Shown here piece by piece: positions 16,401 through 23,900 of a DNA stretch of 64,000 bases (its first letter is position 1; each line of letters starts with the position of its first letter). Both the position numbers and the translations under genes were made by a program. Below the pieces are notes generated by a model that saw nothing but the letters and a program-made list of their open reading frames with translations, did not search any database and was not told the origin of the DNA. The stretch is from Prolixibacteraceae bacterium (GTDB taxonomy: Bacteria; Bacteroidota; Bacteroidia; Bacteroidales; Prolixibacteraceae): assembly GCA_019163175.1 (NCBI GenBank), contig JAFLKN010000005.1, positions 1 to 64,000 of the forward strand, given 5' to 3'.

Positions 16401-19374
16401 TGGTTAGTTCTTCTGCATACTCAAAAGATTTCCTTCCATTTGGCTGGTATTCAGGTGAAATCTCGTCAGGAGATTTTCCAATGATATATGAACGGTCACC
16501 TCCAATAAGTGTTTCGGAAACTTTATTGCAATCAATAAATTTGCCATCTTTAATAATTAAATAGCCTAAAGGCGAATCGTAAAATAATGCTTTGTATTTC
16601 TGCTCACTTTGCTGAATTTGTTGTTCAGCCAGTTTTCTGTCTGATATGTCAATTCCCATGCACTGTATAGCACTTGGACCATTTTCATCAGAAAGGCATA
16701 CAAATTCCCACAAAGTTGTGTGTATAGTTCCATCTTTGGCCTGCTTATCGAGTTCAATTTTGATAATCTCGCCCGGATTGGCGATACATCTCGAAACGGT
16801 CTCAATGGTACGTTGGTGGTGATATCCACATATCGATTTTAACGAATATGCACCCCCTAATCCTTCTTCAGTATACATCCAGCCATATTCCTCTGCAAAT
16901 TTTTCATTCCAATAGATGTGCCTGCCTTCCAAATCAGTCCAGAGCACATAATTTGTTTGGGAGCTTATTAAGTATTTCAGCCGTTCCTCGCTTTGCTTGA
17001 GTTCGATTTCTGCATTTTTTTGATTGGTGATATCAGTTAATACACCTGATCTTCCAACCACTACACCATTCTCCAATAGCTTAGAAGGTAACGAGCGAAC
17101 CCATCGGATTTCTCCGTCTTTGCAAACAAACCGTAAATCGAATGGGAGTGGACTGTTTAAATCCATTGAGGACATTCTTTTCAGTAATTCTGGCATATCG
17201 TCAGCATATACAATCCTGAAAAAGTTTGTGCCATTCAGCTCTTCAGGGGTATAGCCGGTAATCTTATGAATTGCAGGACTCACATATTTTACCGTTCCAT
17301 CGGAGGCTATTTCGTAGATAACTTCACCAATGGTTTCAACTAAATGGCGGTAGGTTTCTTCGCTTTTTCTTAGTTTTTCTTCAGCTGTCCTACGGTCAGT
17401 AACATCAGTTAAAGTTCCTGTGGCCCCAATCATTACACCATCTTTGATGTTTGCAGTTGTAGATGACCGAACCCAACGAATAGTGCCATCTTTTCGTACA
17501 TATCTGTACTCCATGAAACTGTAGTCTCGGGATGCCAGACTTTTTAGCGAATTCATGATAGCCGGGACGTCTTCTGGTAAGATATATTCAAAAATGTTTC
17601 GGCCAATTACCTCATCTACTGTGTATCCCAGTATGTTTATCACCGAGTGACTGACAAACTTTATTTTCCCGATTGCATCAATTTCGTAAATAACATCGTT
17701 GACAGATTCGACCAGTTTACGATATTGCTCTTCACTTTTTTGTAATTTTTCTTCGGCCAGCTTCCGTTTGGTATTGTCGGTAAAGACTCCGTATGCACCA
17801 AGGTAATTCCCGTTTTTGTCGAATTTTGGAGTGGTACTTACCTGTAAAAATTTGGTGTTCCCTGCCCTTGTTACTATTTCAAGGTCGTAGTTATTTGAAT
17901 TACCACTTTTCCGGTTGCCTGTTTGAAGCATAACTTTTTCTTTTTCACCGGGTGCCAGAAAGTCGAAAAGTGAAACACCAATTAATTTGTCTGAATCGAT
18001 CTCGAAAATAGTTCCAGCGGCTAAATTGACAAATTCAAAGATTTCATCCTTATTTACAAACCCAATTCCTTCAGCTTGTGACTGGATAATTGCCTGGAAT
18101 TTCTGTTCACTCTCTTCGGCTTTTTCTTTCGCTAATTTTCGGTCAGAAATATCGCGAACAACAAAAACCATACTGGTAGGATTTCCTTCTGCATCGCGGA
18201 TAAACTCACCGTTTACTTCTATTTCAAAGGTCGATCCGTCAGCCTTGATGCCTAAATATTCTGTGGCTCCGCCAAATATTCCAGCGAACATTTGTCCTAT
18301 TGCTTCTTTGGCTTTGTTATGATCTTTCGGATCGAGGAAATCGAATAATGACTGGTTTAATGGGAATCCGGCATCTTCGAATCCAAACATTTTCAAAGCC
18401 ATTGGCGAAGTGAAAAGAACATTTCCCTCTAAATCAGCAATGATAATTGTGTCGGGTGATGCAGTCAGTATGGAGCGATAAAGTGATTCGCTTTTTTGGA
18501 GTTCAATTTCCACTCGTTTTGTTTCGGTAATATCGATCAGCGTTCCGGTAACTCCAATAAACTGACCTTCTTTGATTATAGCTTGTGATGAAAATCTTAT
18601 CCAATGTGGTTCTCCGGTTCTCGATGTGATAAGGTATTCATTCTGGAGTTTAAATTTTTTCTGGATCTCCTGAAATCTGTTTTGCAGATGCTCGCTACTT
18701 CCACCAACAAAATGAATAAAGTTTTGACCTATAACTTCTTCGGGTGTATAGCCAAGTAATTTGGTAATCGAAGGACTAATGAAGGTAATGTTTGCATGAT
18801 TGTCGGTTACATAAATAACATCATTAATATTTTCGAGCAAGTCAGTATATTTCTCACTACTTACTTTAAGAGCCAGTTCCTTATCTTTCTTTTCCAAATA
18901 ATTGCCCAGTTTTACTGCAATGGAAAATAACAAGCTGGATTCTTCGGGTGGAAATAGTTGATCGACATCTGGCACCTGATCGACCGGATAACACACTTCA
19001 ATCTGACCAACAATGGTCTGATTTACTTTGATATCCTGAATCATTGAATATTTAGAAGGCTTATAGCCAGGAGTGCTAAAAACCTGATCGGGGATTCGTA
19101 TTGAGGCTTCGGCAATTTCAGGAAATTGCATGCTTGGCGGCAGAATAGCCAAAGTTTTTTTGCAAACTTCATCAGTCAAAAGGTGAGGATTGCTCAATAC
19201 TTCAGATAACCGGTTGTGGCAATTCAGTTCTTTCAGTCGTTCGTTAAGAACACTTTCAATTTTATTACGATTGTTAATTTCATTGTTGTACAATACCTTT
19301 AAAGTATCGTTTTCCAGTATTTGGTTTTGTAACTCACTTATGAGTTCTTCCCTTAATTTATCCTGGTAATCCAT
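10444..19374 (-). CDS. Giant hybrid histidine kinase with about 19 PAS modules (2976 aa)
   Basis: One of the longest sensor kinases expected in a bacterium. After an N-terminal region shared with its 1920-residue neighbour (residues about 1-170), I count 19 PAS-type modules between about 175 and 2590, mean spacing near 127 residues. Each is recognisable by a C-terminal DIT(D/E)RK-like end and a linker containing SE-E-(K/R)(Y/F)(R/K). They are followed by HisKA (H2609 in RMSHELRTP), HATPase (NNAIKYN, DTGMGI, GTGLGL) and a receiver (D2904, LILLDLNLPD). There is no signal peptide or membrane segment, so it is probably cytosolic. Several PAS pairs look internally duplicated, for example the two LSQAVEQSP modules. 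The frame is unbroken over 8.9 kb. Phosphate flow is probably His to Asp and then to an external HPt. Signals unknown. Confidence 0.93.
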   Translation of the reverse strand: MDYQDKLREELISELQNQILENDTLKVLYNNEINNRNKIESVLNERLKELNCHNRLSEVLSNPHLLTDEVCKKTLAILPPSMQFPEIAEASIRIPDQVFSTPGYKPSKYSMIQDIKVNQTIVGQIEVCYPVDQVPDVDQLFPPEESSLLFSIAVKLGNYLEKKDKELALKVSSEKYTDLLENINDVIYVTDNHANITFISPSITKLLGYTPEEVIGQNFIHFVGGSSEHLQNRFQEIQKKFKLQNEYLITSRTGEPHWIRFSSQAIIKEGQFIGVTGTLIDITETKRVEIELQKSESLYRSILTASPDTIIIADLEGNVLFTSPMALKMFGFEDAGFPLNQSLFDFLDPKDHNKAKEAIGQMFAGIFGGATEYLGIKADGSTFEIEVNGEFIRDAEGNPTSMVFVVRDISDRKLAKEKAEESEQKFQAIIQSQAEGIGFVNKDEIFEFVNLAAGTIFEIDSDKLIGVSLFDFLAPGEKEKVMLQTGNRKSGNSNNYDLEIVTRAGNTKFLQVSTTPKFDKNGNYLGAYGVFTDNTKRKLAEEKLQKSEEQYRKLVESVNDVIYEIDAIGKIKFVSHSVINILGYTVDEVIGRNIFEYILPEDVPAIMNSLKSLASRDYSFMEYRYVRKDGTIRWVRSSTTANIKDGVMIGATGTLTDVTDRRTAEEKLRKSEETYRHLVETIGEVIYEIASDGTVKYVSPAIHKITGYTPEELNGTNFFRIVYADDMPELLKRMSSMDLNSPLPFDLRFVCKDGEIRWVRSLPSKLLENGVVVGRSGVLTDITNQKNAEIELKQSEERLKYLISSQTNYVLWTDLEGRHIYWNEKFAEEYGWMYTEEGLGGAYSLKSICGYHHQRTIETVSRCIANPGEIIKIELDKQAKDGTIHTTLWEFVCLSDENGPSAIQCMGIDISDRKLAEQQIQQSEQKYKALFYDSPLGYLIIKDGKFIDCNKVSETLIGGDRSYIIGKSPDEISPEYQPNGRKSFEYAEELTNKAFETGNVSFEWVHKRIDETEFLARIELSVIEYEGNRVLFISWLDISAQRESEQKLRESEERFRMVFENVFDGISIFEEAPDPQNRTLIDCNEQFAAMAGRSRKELLELGNTYMLTKTLEEDANEARLKGISEHFAYHGSFSWIRPDGKDNSVEYIAKPVTWNGKSYSIGIDRDITEYKQKEDELRKLSQAVEQSPVSIVITDLEGNIEYANPQACETTGYSLDELKGKNPRVLKSGETPQDEYQFLWKSISNGNIWKGIFHNKRKNGELYWESSQITPITDANGKIINYLALKEDITERKKTQEDLFNSESRFREITEQSQNVIWETNTEAVYTFVSQASEVAWGLKAYDLVGKKRFFDIHPEDGRKEFMEACLRQVQKGEQFRNMESLVQGNDGKINWVMTNGMPYFDSEGNVQGYRGSSLNINLQKSAFEKLRQSEERYKSIFRNNHSVMMIIDPETGYIKDVNTSACEYYKLTYDEMCSKDISEINVLSRKEIKVELQKAKEEKRTQFYFKHRLGNGEIRDVEVYSCPLKFGDSTLLYSIVHDITDRRIAEEALLQRERDLNFSQEIAGMGSWQINLATNTSKWSDNMYRIFDLDPDKEKASQDLFFELIHPDDRHLIGEYMEKILRDRKQVTFEMRINLKSGKSIWIQNSMIPGFEGDQLVTLNGTNVDITYKKLTEEALRINETALNQAQEISKMSSWELNLVTEKLTWSKNYYQMMGIPLGTEMKTKFFLERVHPDDRHLVDEYFDLLKQTKKPVSYDIRLQLKENGYKWIQNNIIPILEDDRLVAIKGVNIDVTDKKLDEEKIKQQNDRLAAIINALPDILFVSDQEGTYLEFYNASSQSLLYDEKKLIGSTVRDVFDEKTANLHISMINECLEQKQLITYEYSSSNTGAIQYFEARLVPLGNDKVLRFVRDFTDKKQKENELIKLSQAVEQSPASIVITDLHANIIYVNPVFETTSGYSSAEAIGKNTSILKSGKTEQHVYQNLWKTIENGKEWKGEWINRKKNGEFYWEEISISPIHNSAGEVVNYMAIKQDISQRKLAEQEIMELNSRLEIRIQERTCELEETNKNLTTEIAVRRLTEQALAESEKSYRTVVENVNEIIFQTDATGLWVFLNKSWEEVTGFSVKESLGQLFVNYVHPDDRARNWELFEPLIQRKKDYCRHQVRYLTKDGGFRWVEVFARLGMNENDEIIGTYGTLMDITDRKVAEELMMQTQQNYETFFNTIDDFLFIFEENGTIVDVNKTVTNRLGYQTEEIINQSVLIVRPANRHEEALKVMEDILNNQVSYCTIPLLTKSGKQIPVETRLKRGFWNGKPVIFGVSKDISQIKISEEKFSSAFHSNSAVMTITRFDNDQFVDVNNAFINLLGYSREEIVGKSLTSLGIVEEIDEGKKIQSFIEKGIPIKEIEINAYSKSHELFIFLLSAEEIYVGLERCILSIAVNITERKRAQEQLQWNKSLLEMMSNSSPLGFLVVDNRTDEILYFNKRFCQIWGIENIEEQMLNGDFKNNDIIPYCLPVLVDIPAFAESCKPLQDENNRTVLSDEIPFSENRTIHRYTTQIRGLDDQYFGRFYIFEDITEEKQSKLELMNAKNEAEKANLAKSEFLSRMSHELRTPMNSILGFAQLLEMGELNARQSKGVNHIMKSGKHLLDLINEVLDISRIEAGRLSLSLEPVQLSGIIPEMIDIVKPQIIERQIRIEVIKSESNQMFVRSDRQRLKQILLNLLNNAIKYNRESGSIWIKTELRPVNELGIRMVRISITDTGMGISEEDLPKLFNPFERIGAEKSATEGTGLGLSVVKKLIEAMAGKLGVESKIGTGSTFWIELPNSESPLEHVEKLGLLKELEPNLANLSGTILYIEDNASNIELVEQILTNQRSRIKLISNMTGSETVQMAIAYRPDLILLDLNLPDLHGSKVLSLLLAEEQTKNIPVVVISADAMPQQLERLLKGGARDYLTKPLDVQEFLLMIDKYIPHQME

Positions 19375-19553
19375 AAATCTTTGTATAAATGATTGTTGCC
19401 TGAAGCGAGGTTGCCTTTTTCAAGTTGAAATTTACTACTTTTTACTGTAACTTTTCTAATTTTCTAACTTTTCTAGAATTAATATCTGCAATTTAGAATT
19501 GACCAATTCACTGCGATTTCTTTTTGCAGGTATTTGAGGTTTCCTAATTCTTA

Positions 19554-19589
19554 ACGAATCATCAAATTAACTGCCTAAGTCTGATTCGT
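19554..19589. promoter_or_regulatory. Inverted repeat upstream of the MFS gene, possible operator
   Basis: ACGAATCA (19554-19561) and its exact complement TGATTCGT (19582-19589) are separated by 20 bp and end 13 bp before the -7 box. Two 8-bp arms with this spacing could bind a dimeric regulator, but chance is not excluded. Confidence 0.3.
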
Positions 19590-19602
19590 CATATGGTTTT
19601 CC

Positions 19603-19610
19603 TACTTTTG
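19603..19610 (+). promoter_or_regulatory. Bacteroidota -7 promoter element for the MFS gene
   Basis: TACTTTTG matches the TAnnTTTG consensus of the Bacteroidota primary sigma factor. It overlaps a GTG at 19610, so that GTG is unlikely to be the start codon; initiation at ATG 19637 leaves a leader of about 20 nt. A -33 TTG at normal spacing was not seen. Confidence 0.55.
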
Positions 19611-19636
19611 TGCCTGTAAATACAGTTCAGAAGCGC

Positions 19637-20830
19637 ATGATAGAAAATAGTTCTAACCTAACAGGGCAGACAGAAGTACAGGTAGATAAGAGTCGCATCA
19701 GGATTGCCGTTGCCCTTGTTTATTTCAGTCTGGGGCTTTGTTTCGCTTCCTGGGCCAGCCGGATTCCAGATATTAAAACGGCTTTGCATCTGAATGATGC
19801 CATGTTCGGGAGTATTTTGTTTGCACTACCAGTTGGTATTTTCCTGATGATGCCAATTTCCGGCCGGTTGGTTACCCGTTTTAGCAGTCGGAAAGTATTG
19901 CTGTTTGCTTTGCCCGGCTATACCATTTGCCTGAGCAATGTTGGGTTGGTTCGCGAAGGCTGGCAATTGGCCATCGCCTTGTTTATTTTTGGCGTATTCG
20001 GAAACATGTGCAACATTGCAATTAATACGCAGGGAGTTCTGACCGAACGGATATACGGGCGCCCAATTATGTCCTCTTTTCACGGGAGTTGGAGTCTGGC
20101 GGGTTTCACCGGTGCATTAATCGGACTTTTAATGATTAATCTGAATATGACCGTTTATTGGCATTTTGTAACCGTAGTGCTTTTGGTTTGGATCATCATT
20201 TGGATTAATTTTCCTTTTCTGGTGAAAACTTCATTAGCTCAACGTCTTGCTGAACCTAAACGAAAACTTTTCAGTAAACCAGATCGTGACTTGTTCCAGC
20301 TGGGAATCATTGCATTTTGCAGTATGGCCAGTGAAGGGATCATGTTCGACTGGAGCGGCATTTATTTTAAAGATATCGTAAAAGCGCCGCCATCCCTTGT
20401 AATTCTTGGGTACACCTCGTTTATGATTATGATGGCTTCAGGTAGGTTCATCGCTGATTATCTGATCGCAAAAATTGGAAAAAAATTGTTGATGCAAATC
20501 TGTGGAGTACTTATTTCTTCGGGATTATTCATGGCAGTATTAATGCCTTATCTGGTATCGAGTACCATTGCTTTTATGATGGTTGGTCTTGGCGTTTCAA
20601 GCATTGTACCTACCGTTTACAGTGCGGCAGGTCGGCATCCGATAATTCCTCCCGGTATCGCGATTGCAACTGTTTCAAGTGTAGGTTTTCTCGGCTTTTT
20701 AATGGGACCTCCTTTGATCGGACACATCTCCGAGGCTTTTGGTTTGCGTTATTCTTTTGCGGTTATCGGAGTATTTGGCATTGGAATCACCCTATTGGTT
20801 TCCAGAGTCAGGGCCTTGAATAAGGCCTAA
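19637..20830 (+). CDS. MFS permease (YbjJ/fucose-permease-like)
   Basis: A polytopic inner-membrane protein of 397 residues from ATG 19637, with about 12 hydrophobic segments. It has the A-like motif GRLVTRFSSRKVLL after the second segment, and the opening ALVYFSLGLCFASWASRIPDIK is typical of YbjJ-like major facilitator transporters. A frame extension to GTG 19610 exists but that codon sits in the -7 promoter box. It is the only plus-strand gene inside the kinase block and is flanked by convergent and divergent kinases, so it forms its own transcription unit. Substrate is unknown; sugar or metabolite export or uptake is possible from family membership only. Confidence 0.85.
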   Translation: MIENSSNLTGQTEVQVDKSRIRIAVALVYFSLGLCFASWASRIPDIKTALHLNDAMFGSILFALPVGIFLMMPISGRLVTRFSSRKVLLFALPGYTICLSNVGLVREGWQLAIALFIFGVFGNMCNIAINTQGVLTERIYGRPIMSSFHGSWSLAGFTGALIGLLMINLNMTVYWHFVTVVLLVWIIIWINFPFLVKTSLAQRLAEPKRKLFSKPDRDLFQLGIIAFCSMASEGIMFDWSGIYFKDIVKAPPSLVILGYTSFMIMMASGRFIADYLIAKIGKKLLMQICGVLISSGLFMAVLMPYLVSSTIAFMMVGLGVSSIVPTVYSAAGRHPIIPPGIAIATVSSVGFLGFLMGPPLIGHISEAFGLRYSFAVIGVFGIGITLLVSRVRALNKA

Positions 20831-20956
20831 TTGCCCGGTTGATTAATCGGGATAGTCTGGTTAATGACAAAAGAGTACTTCTGGCATATACTTTACCCTA
20901 GGAAATATTACAACTTTAAACCTGAAATATCGTGTGAAGTTTGGTTTAAATCAGTT

Positions 20957-23900
20957 TTAGATAGAAATCAGCGTTTTAATCAACTCCCATTCTGTTAGGA
21001 TATGGTCAAAAATTACCTGTTGTTTTTCTTGTCCTGAATCGGTTTCTGCTTCCATTTCCTTAACCAAATCGGCGAGTGTGGCGAAGCACATGTTTGATGC
21101 AGCACCTTTGATTGAATGGCTTAGTGACTTGATCTCACTTTGGTTTTCCTGTTTAATAGCTTCCTGAAGGGATTGGATATATTCAGGAAATTCAGTAACA
21201 ACAGAATCAATTAACTCTTTCCATAATTGATCATCATTGCCAAGTCTTTGGATCAGTAAATTTTTATCAAAATGGACGGCATTTGCATCTTGATTTGATT
21301 CATTTTTCTCAGGGATGTTAGTGTTAGGAACTAAGGTCAGGTATTTTTCGAGAACCTCATACAGATCGCCATGTACGATGGGTTTCGTCAGGAAATCATT
21401 CATGCCTGCATTTCTGCACTTTTCTTCCTCTCCTTTTATTGCTCCGGCAGTTAGGGCAATAATTGGTGTATAAGTGCCATTTACCCGATTCCATTTTCTT
21501 ATTTCTTCGGTTGTTTCTATTCCGTCCATTTCCGGCATTTGCACATCCATTAAAACAAGTGTTGGTTTTTCTGACATCACTAATTGAAGTGCATCCTTGC
21601 CATTTCTGGCTTCCAGTATTTTGGCGTTGGGCACCATTTGTTTTATTATTGTGGTAATCAGCAACATATTTAGGAAAACATCTTCGGCGATGAGAATAAC
21701 CGGGGCGATATGATCAAAATTCTTTAGCATGGGCACCGCTGGAGAATTAAGTTCACTAATTAACATCGGTATTTCGGGCTGGTTGTAGATGTTTGTCAGG
21801 TAATTTAACAGTTCGTACGATTTTACAGGTTTGGTGAGTTTGAAACGTACGTCGAGTTTTTTACATTCTTTATAAAGCTCGATATCATCTGAAGAGCTGT
21901 GCAGTAAAATTATTGGTAGCTGCTCGGCTGTCAGTTTTAGTTGATTTCTTATAATTTTTATTGTTTCAATACCATTCATTTGCGGCATATGGTAATCAAC
22001 AATTAACAGATCGAAAGGCTCTGATTGCTCAACGAGTTTGATCGCATCTGGTCCATTATCGACTCCGGTAAAGCTAATGCCCCAATTGTTAAATGTATGT
22101 TCCAGAATCGTCCTGTTGTTTACATTGTCATCAACCACCAGAATACGATTAATTTTTACCACTGCAAGCGAATTAATTTTTTCTCCAATTTCAAACTGGT
22201 TTTCAATGGTGAAGAAGAATTCAGAGCCTTTCCCTGGTTCGCTACTAATCTCGATGCGACTACCCATTTTTTCGGCAAGCATGTTTGATATTATGAGCCC
22301 AAGGCCGGTTCCTCCAAATTTTCGGGTTGTTGAAGTGTCGGCCTGCGAAAATGCCTTGAATAGTTTTGTTTGCTGTGTTTCGCTTATTCCAATACCGGTA
22401 TCGCGCACCGAGAAACGAAATTGACCTGTTGTTTCATCTTTTTGTGTAAAACTCAATTTCAGCTCAATTTCACCGACTTCGGTAAATTTGACCGCATTTC
22501 CCAGTAGATTGACCAAAATTTGTTTCAACCGCAAAGGATCAATCATGGTAAATCGCGGCATGTCAGGTTGAATATTCAGCAGCAATTCGAGCCCTTTGAG
22601 CGATGCGTGATATTTTATAATGTCAGAAGAATGCTCTGTAAGTTCAATGATATCGGCTTTGATGATGTCGAGTTCCATTTTCCCGGCTTCAATCTTCGAG
22701 AAGTCAAGAATGTCGTTAATAATTCCCAGCAAAGAATGTCCGGAAATACTTACATTTTCAACATATTGGTTTTGAGTTTTATTTAATGGAGTTTTAATCA
22801 ATAGATCGGTAAACCCGATAATTCCGTTGAGTGGCGTGCGTATTTCGTGGCTCATATTGGCCAAAAATTCGGATTTGGCCTGATTTGCAATTTCGGCTTC
22901 CTGCTTGGCTTTGAAAAGTGCTTCTTCGTTTTTCTTTTTATAAATAACACCAGCCAAAACGTTGGCAAATACTTTAAGTAGAATAATTACTTGTTCATTC
23001 CAATGTTTATGTGTTGATACGGAATCAAACCCGATGAATCCAATCAGAGATGGTCCATAGTACATGGGCACAGTTACCAGTGATTTTATTCCTTGAGGTT
23101 CCAGAATTTCTCTTTCGATATGCAAATGATCGGGTAAATCGCTCACCGAAGCTATATAGATATGTTCGTTTTTTAGGAAAGCCTCTTTCCAACGGGGTAT
23201 AAAAGAAAATGGGATGTTCTGTAGATTGTCTATTTCAGCAGTAACTCCGTCAGCGCACCATTCATAGGTGTTGTTTATTTCGTCTTTTTCCGGCTCTAAA
23301 TCAAAAATATAAGTTCGGTCTACTTTATTAAACTGACCTACTAATTCGAGGGCGCGGTTAATTTCATTGTCTAACTGATCTGAATCAGTTTGAATTAAAC
23401 GTTCGGATACTTTTGAGGCAATTGTATAAAAATCGTTTTGCAGCCGGATATCTTCTTCCAGCTTTTTACTTTCTGTAATGTCAATCATTACAGTCAGATA
23501 GTATTTGTCATTTTGATTCTCAATAATTTCTCCTGAAAATAAACCATTGAGAATTGTTCCTGATTTTGTTTTTATTTTCATCTCATGGTTATATGCAGAC
23601 CCATTTTTCTCCATGTCGAGGGCAATTTTATTTTGAACCTCAGGATGAATAAAGAGCCCGATCTCCAAAGATGTTTTTCCGATAACCTCTTCTTTGGTAT
23701 AGCCAGTTTTAGCCAGAAACGCATGATTTACTTCTGTGAATATCCGTTCAGGAAAGGAGCTAATTGCCATTAAAGCCGGATTATTGTCAAAAATTTTATT
23801 GAATTTCTGTAGCGATTCCTGTTCTGCACGGAGATCTTTCGAAAGGCCAAACATTGAATCTTTGCCATCCCATTTCCCAAACCACACCCTTGTTTCAACG

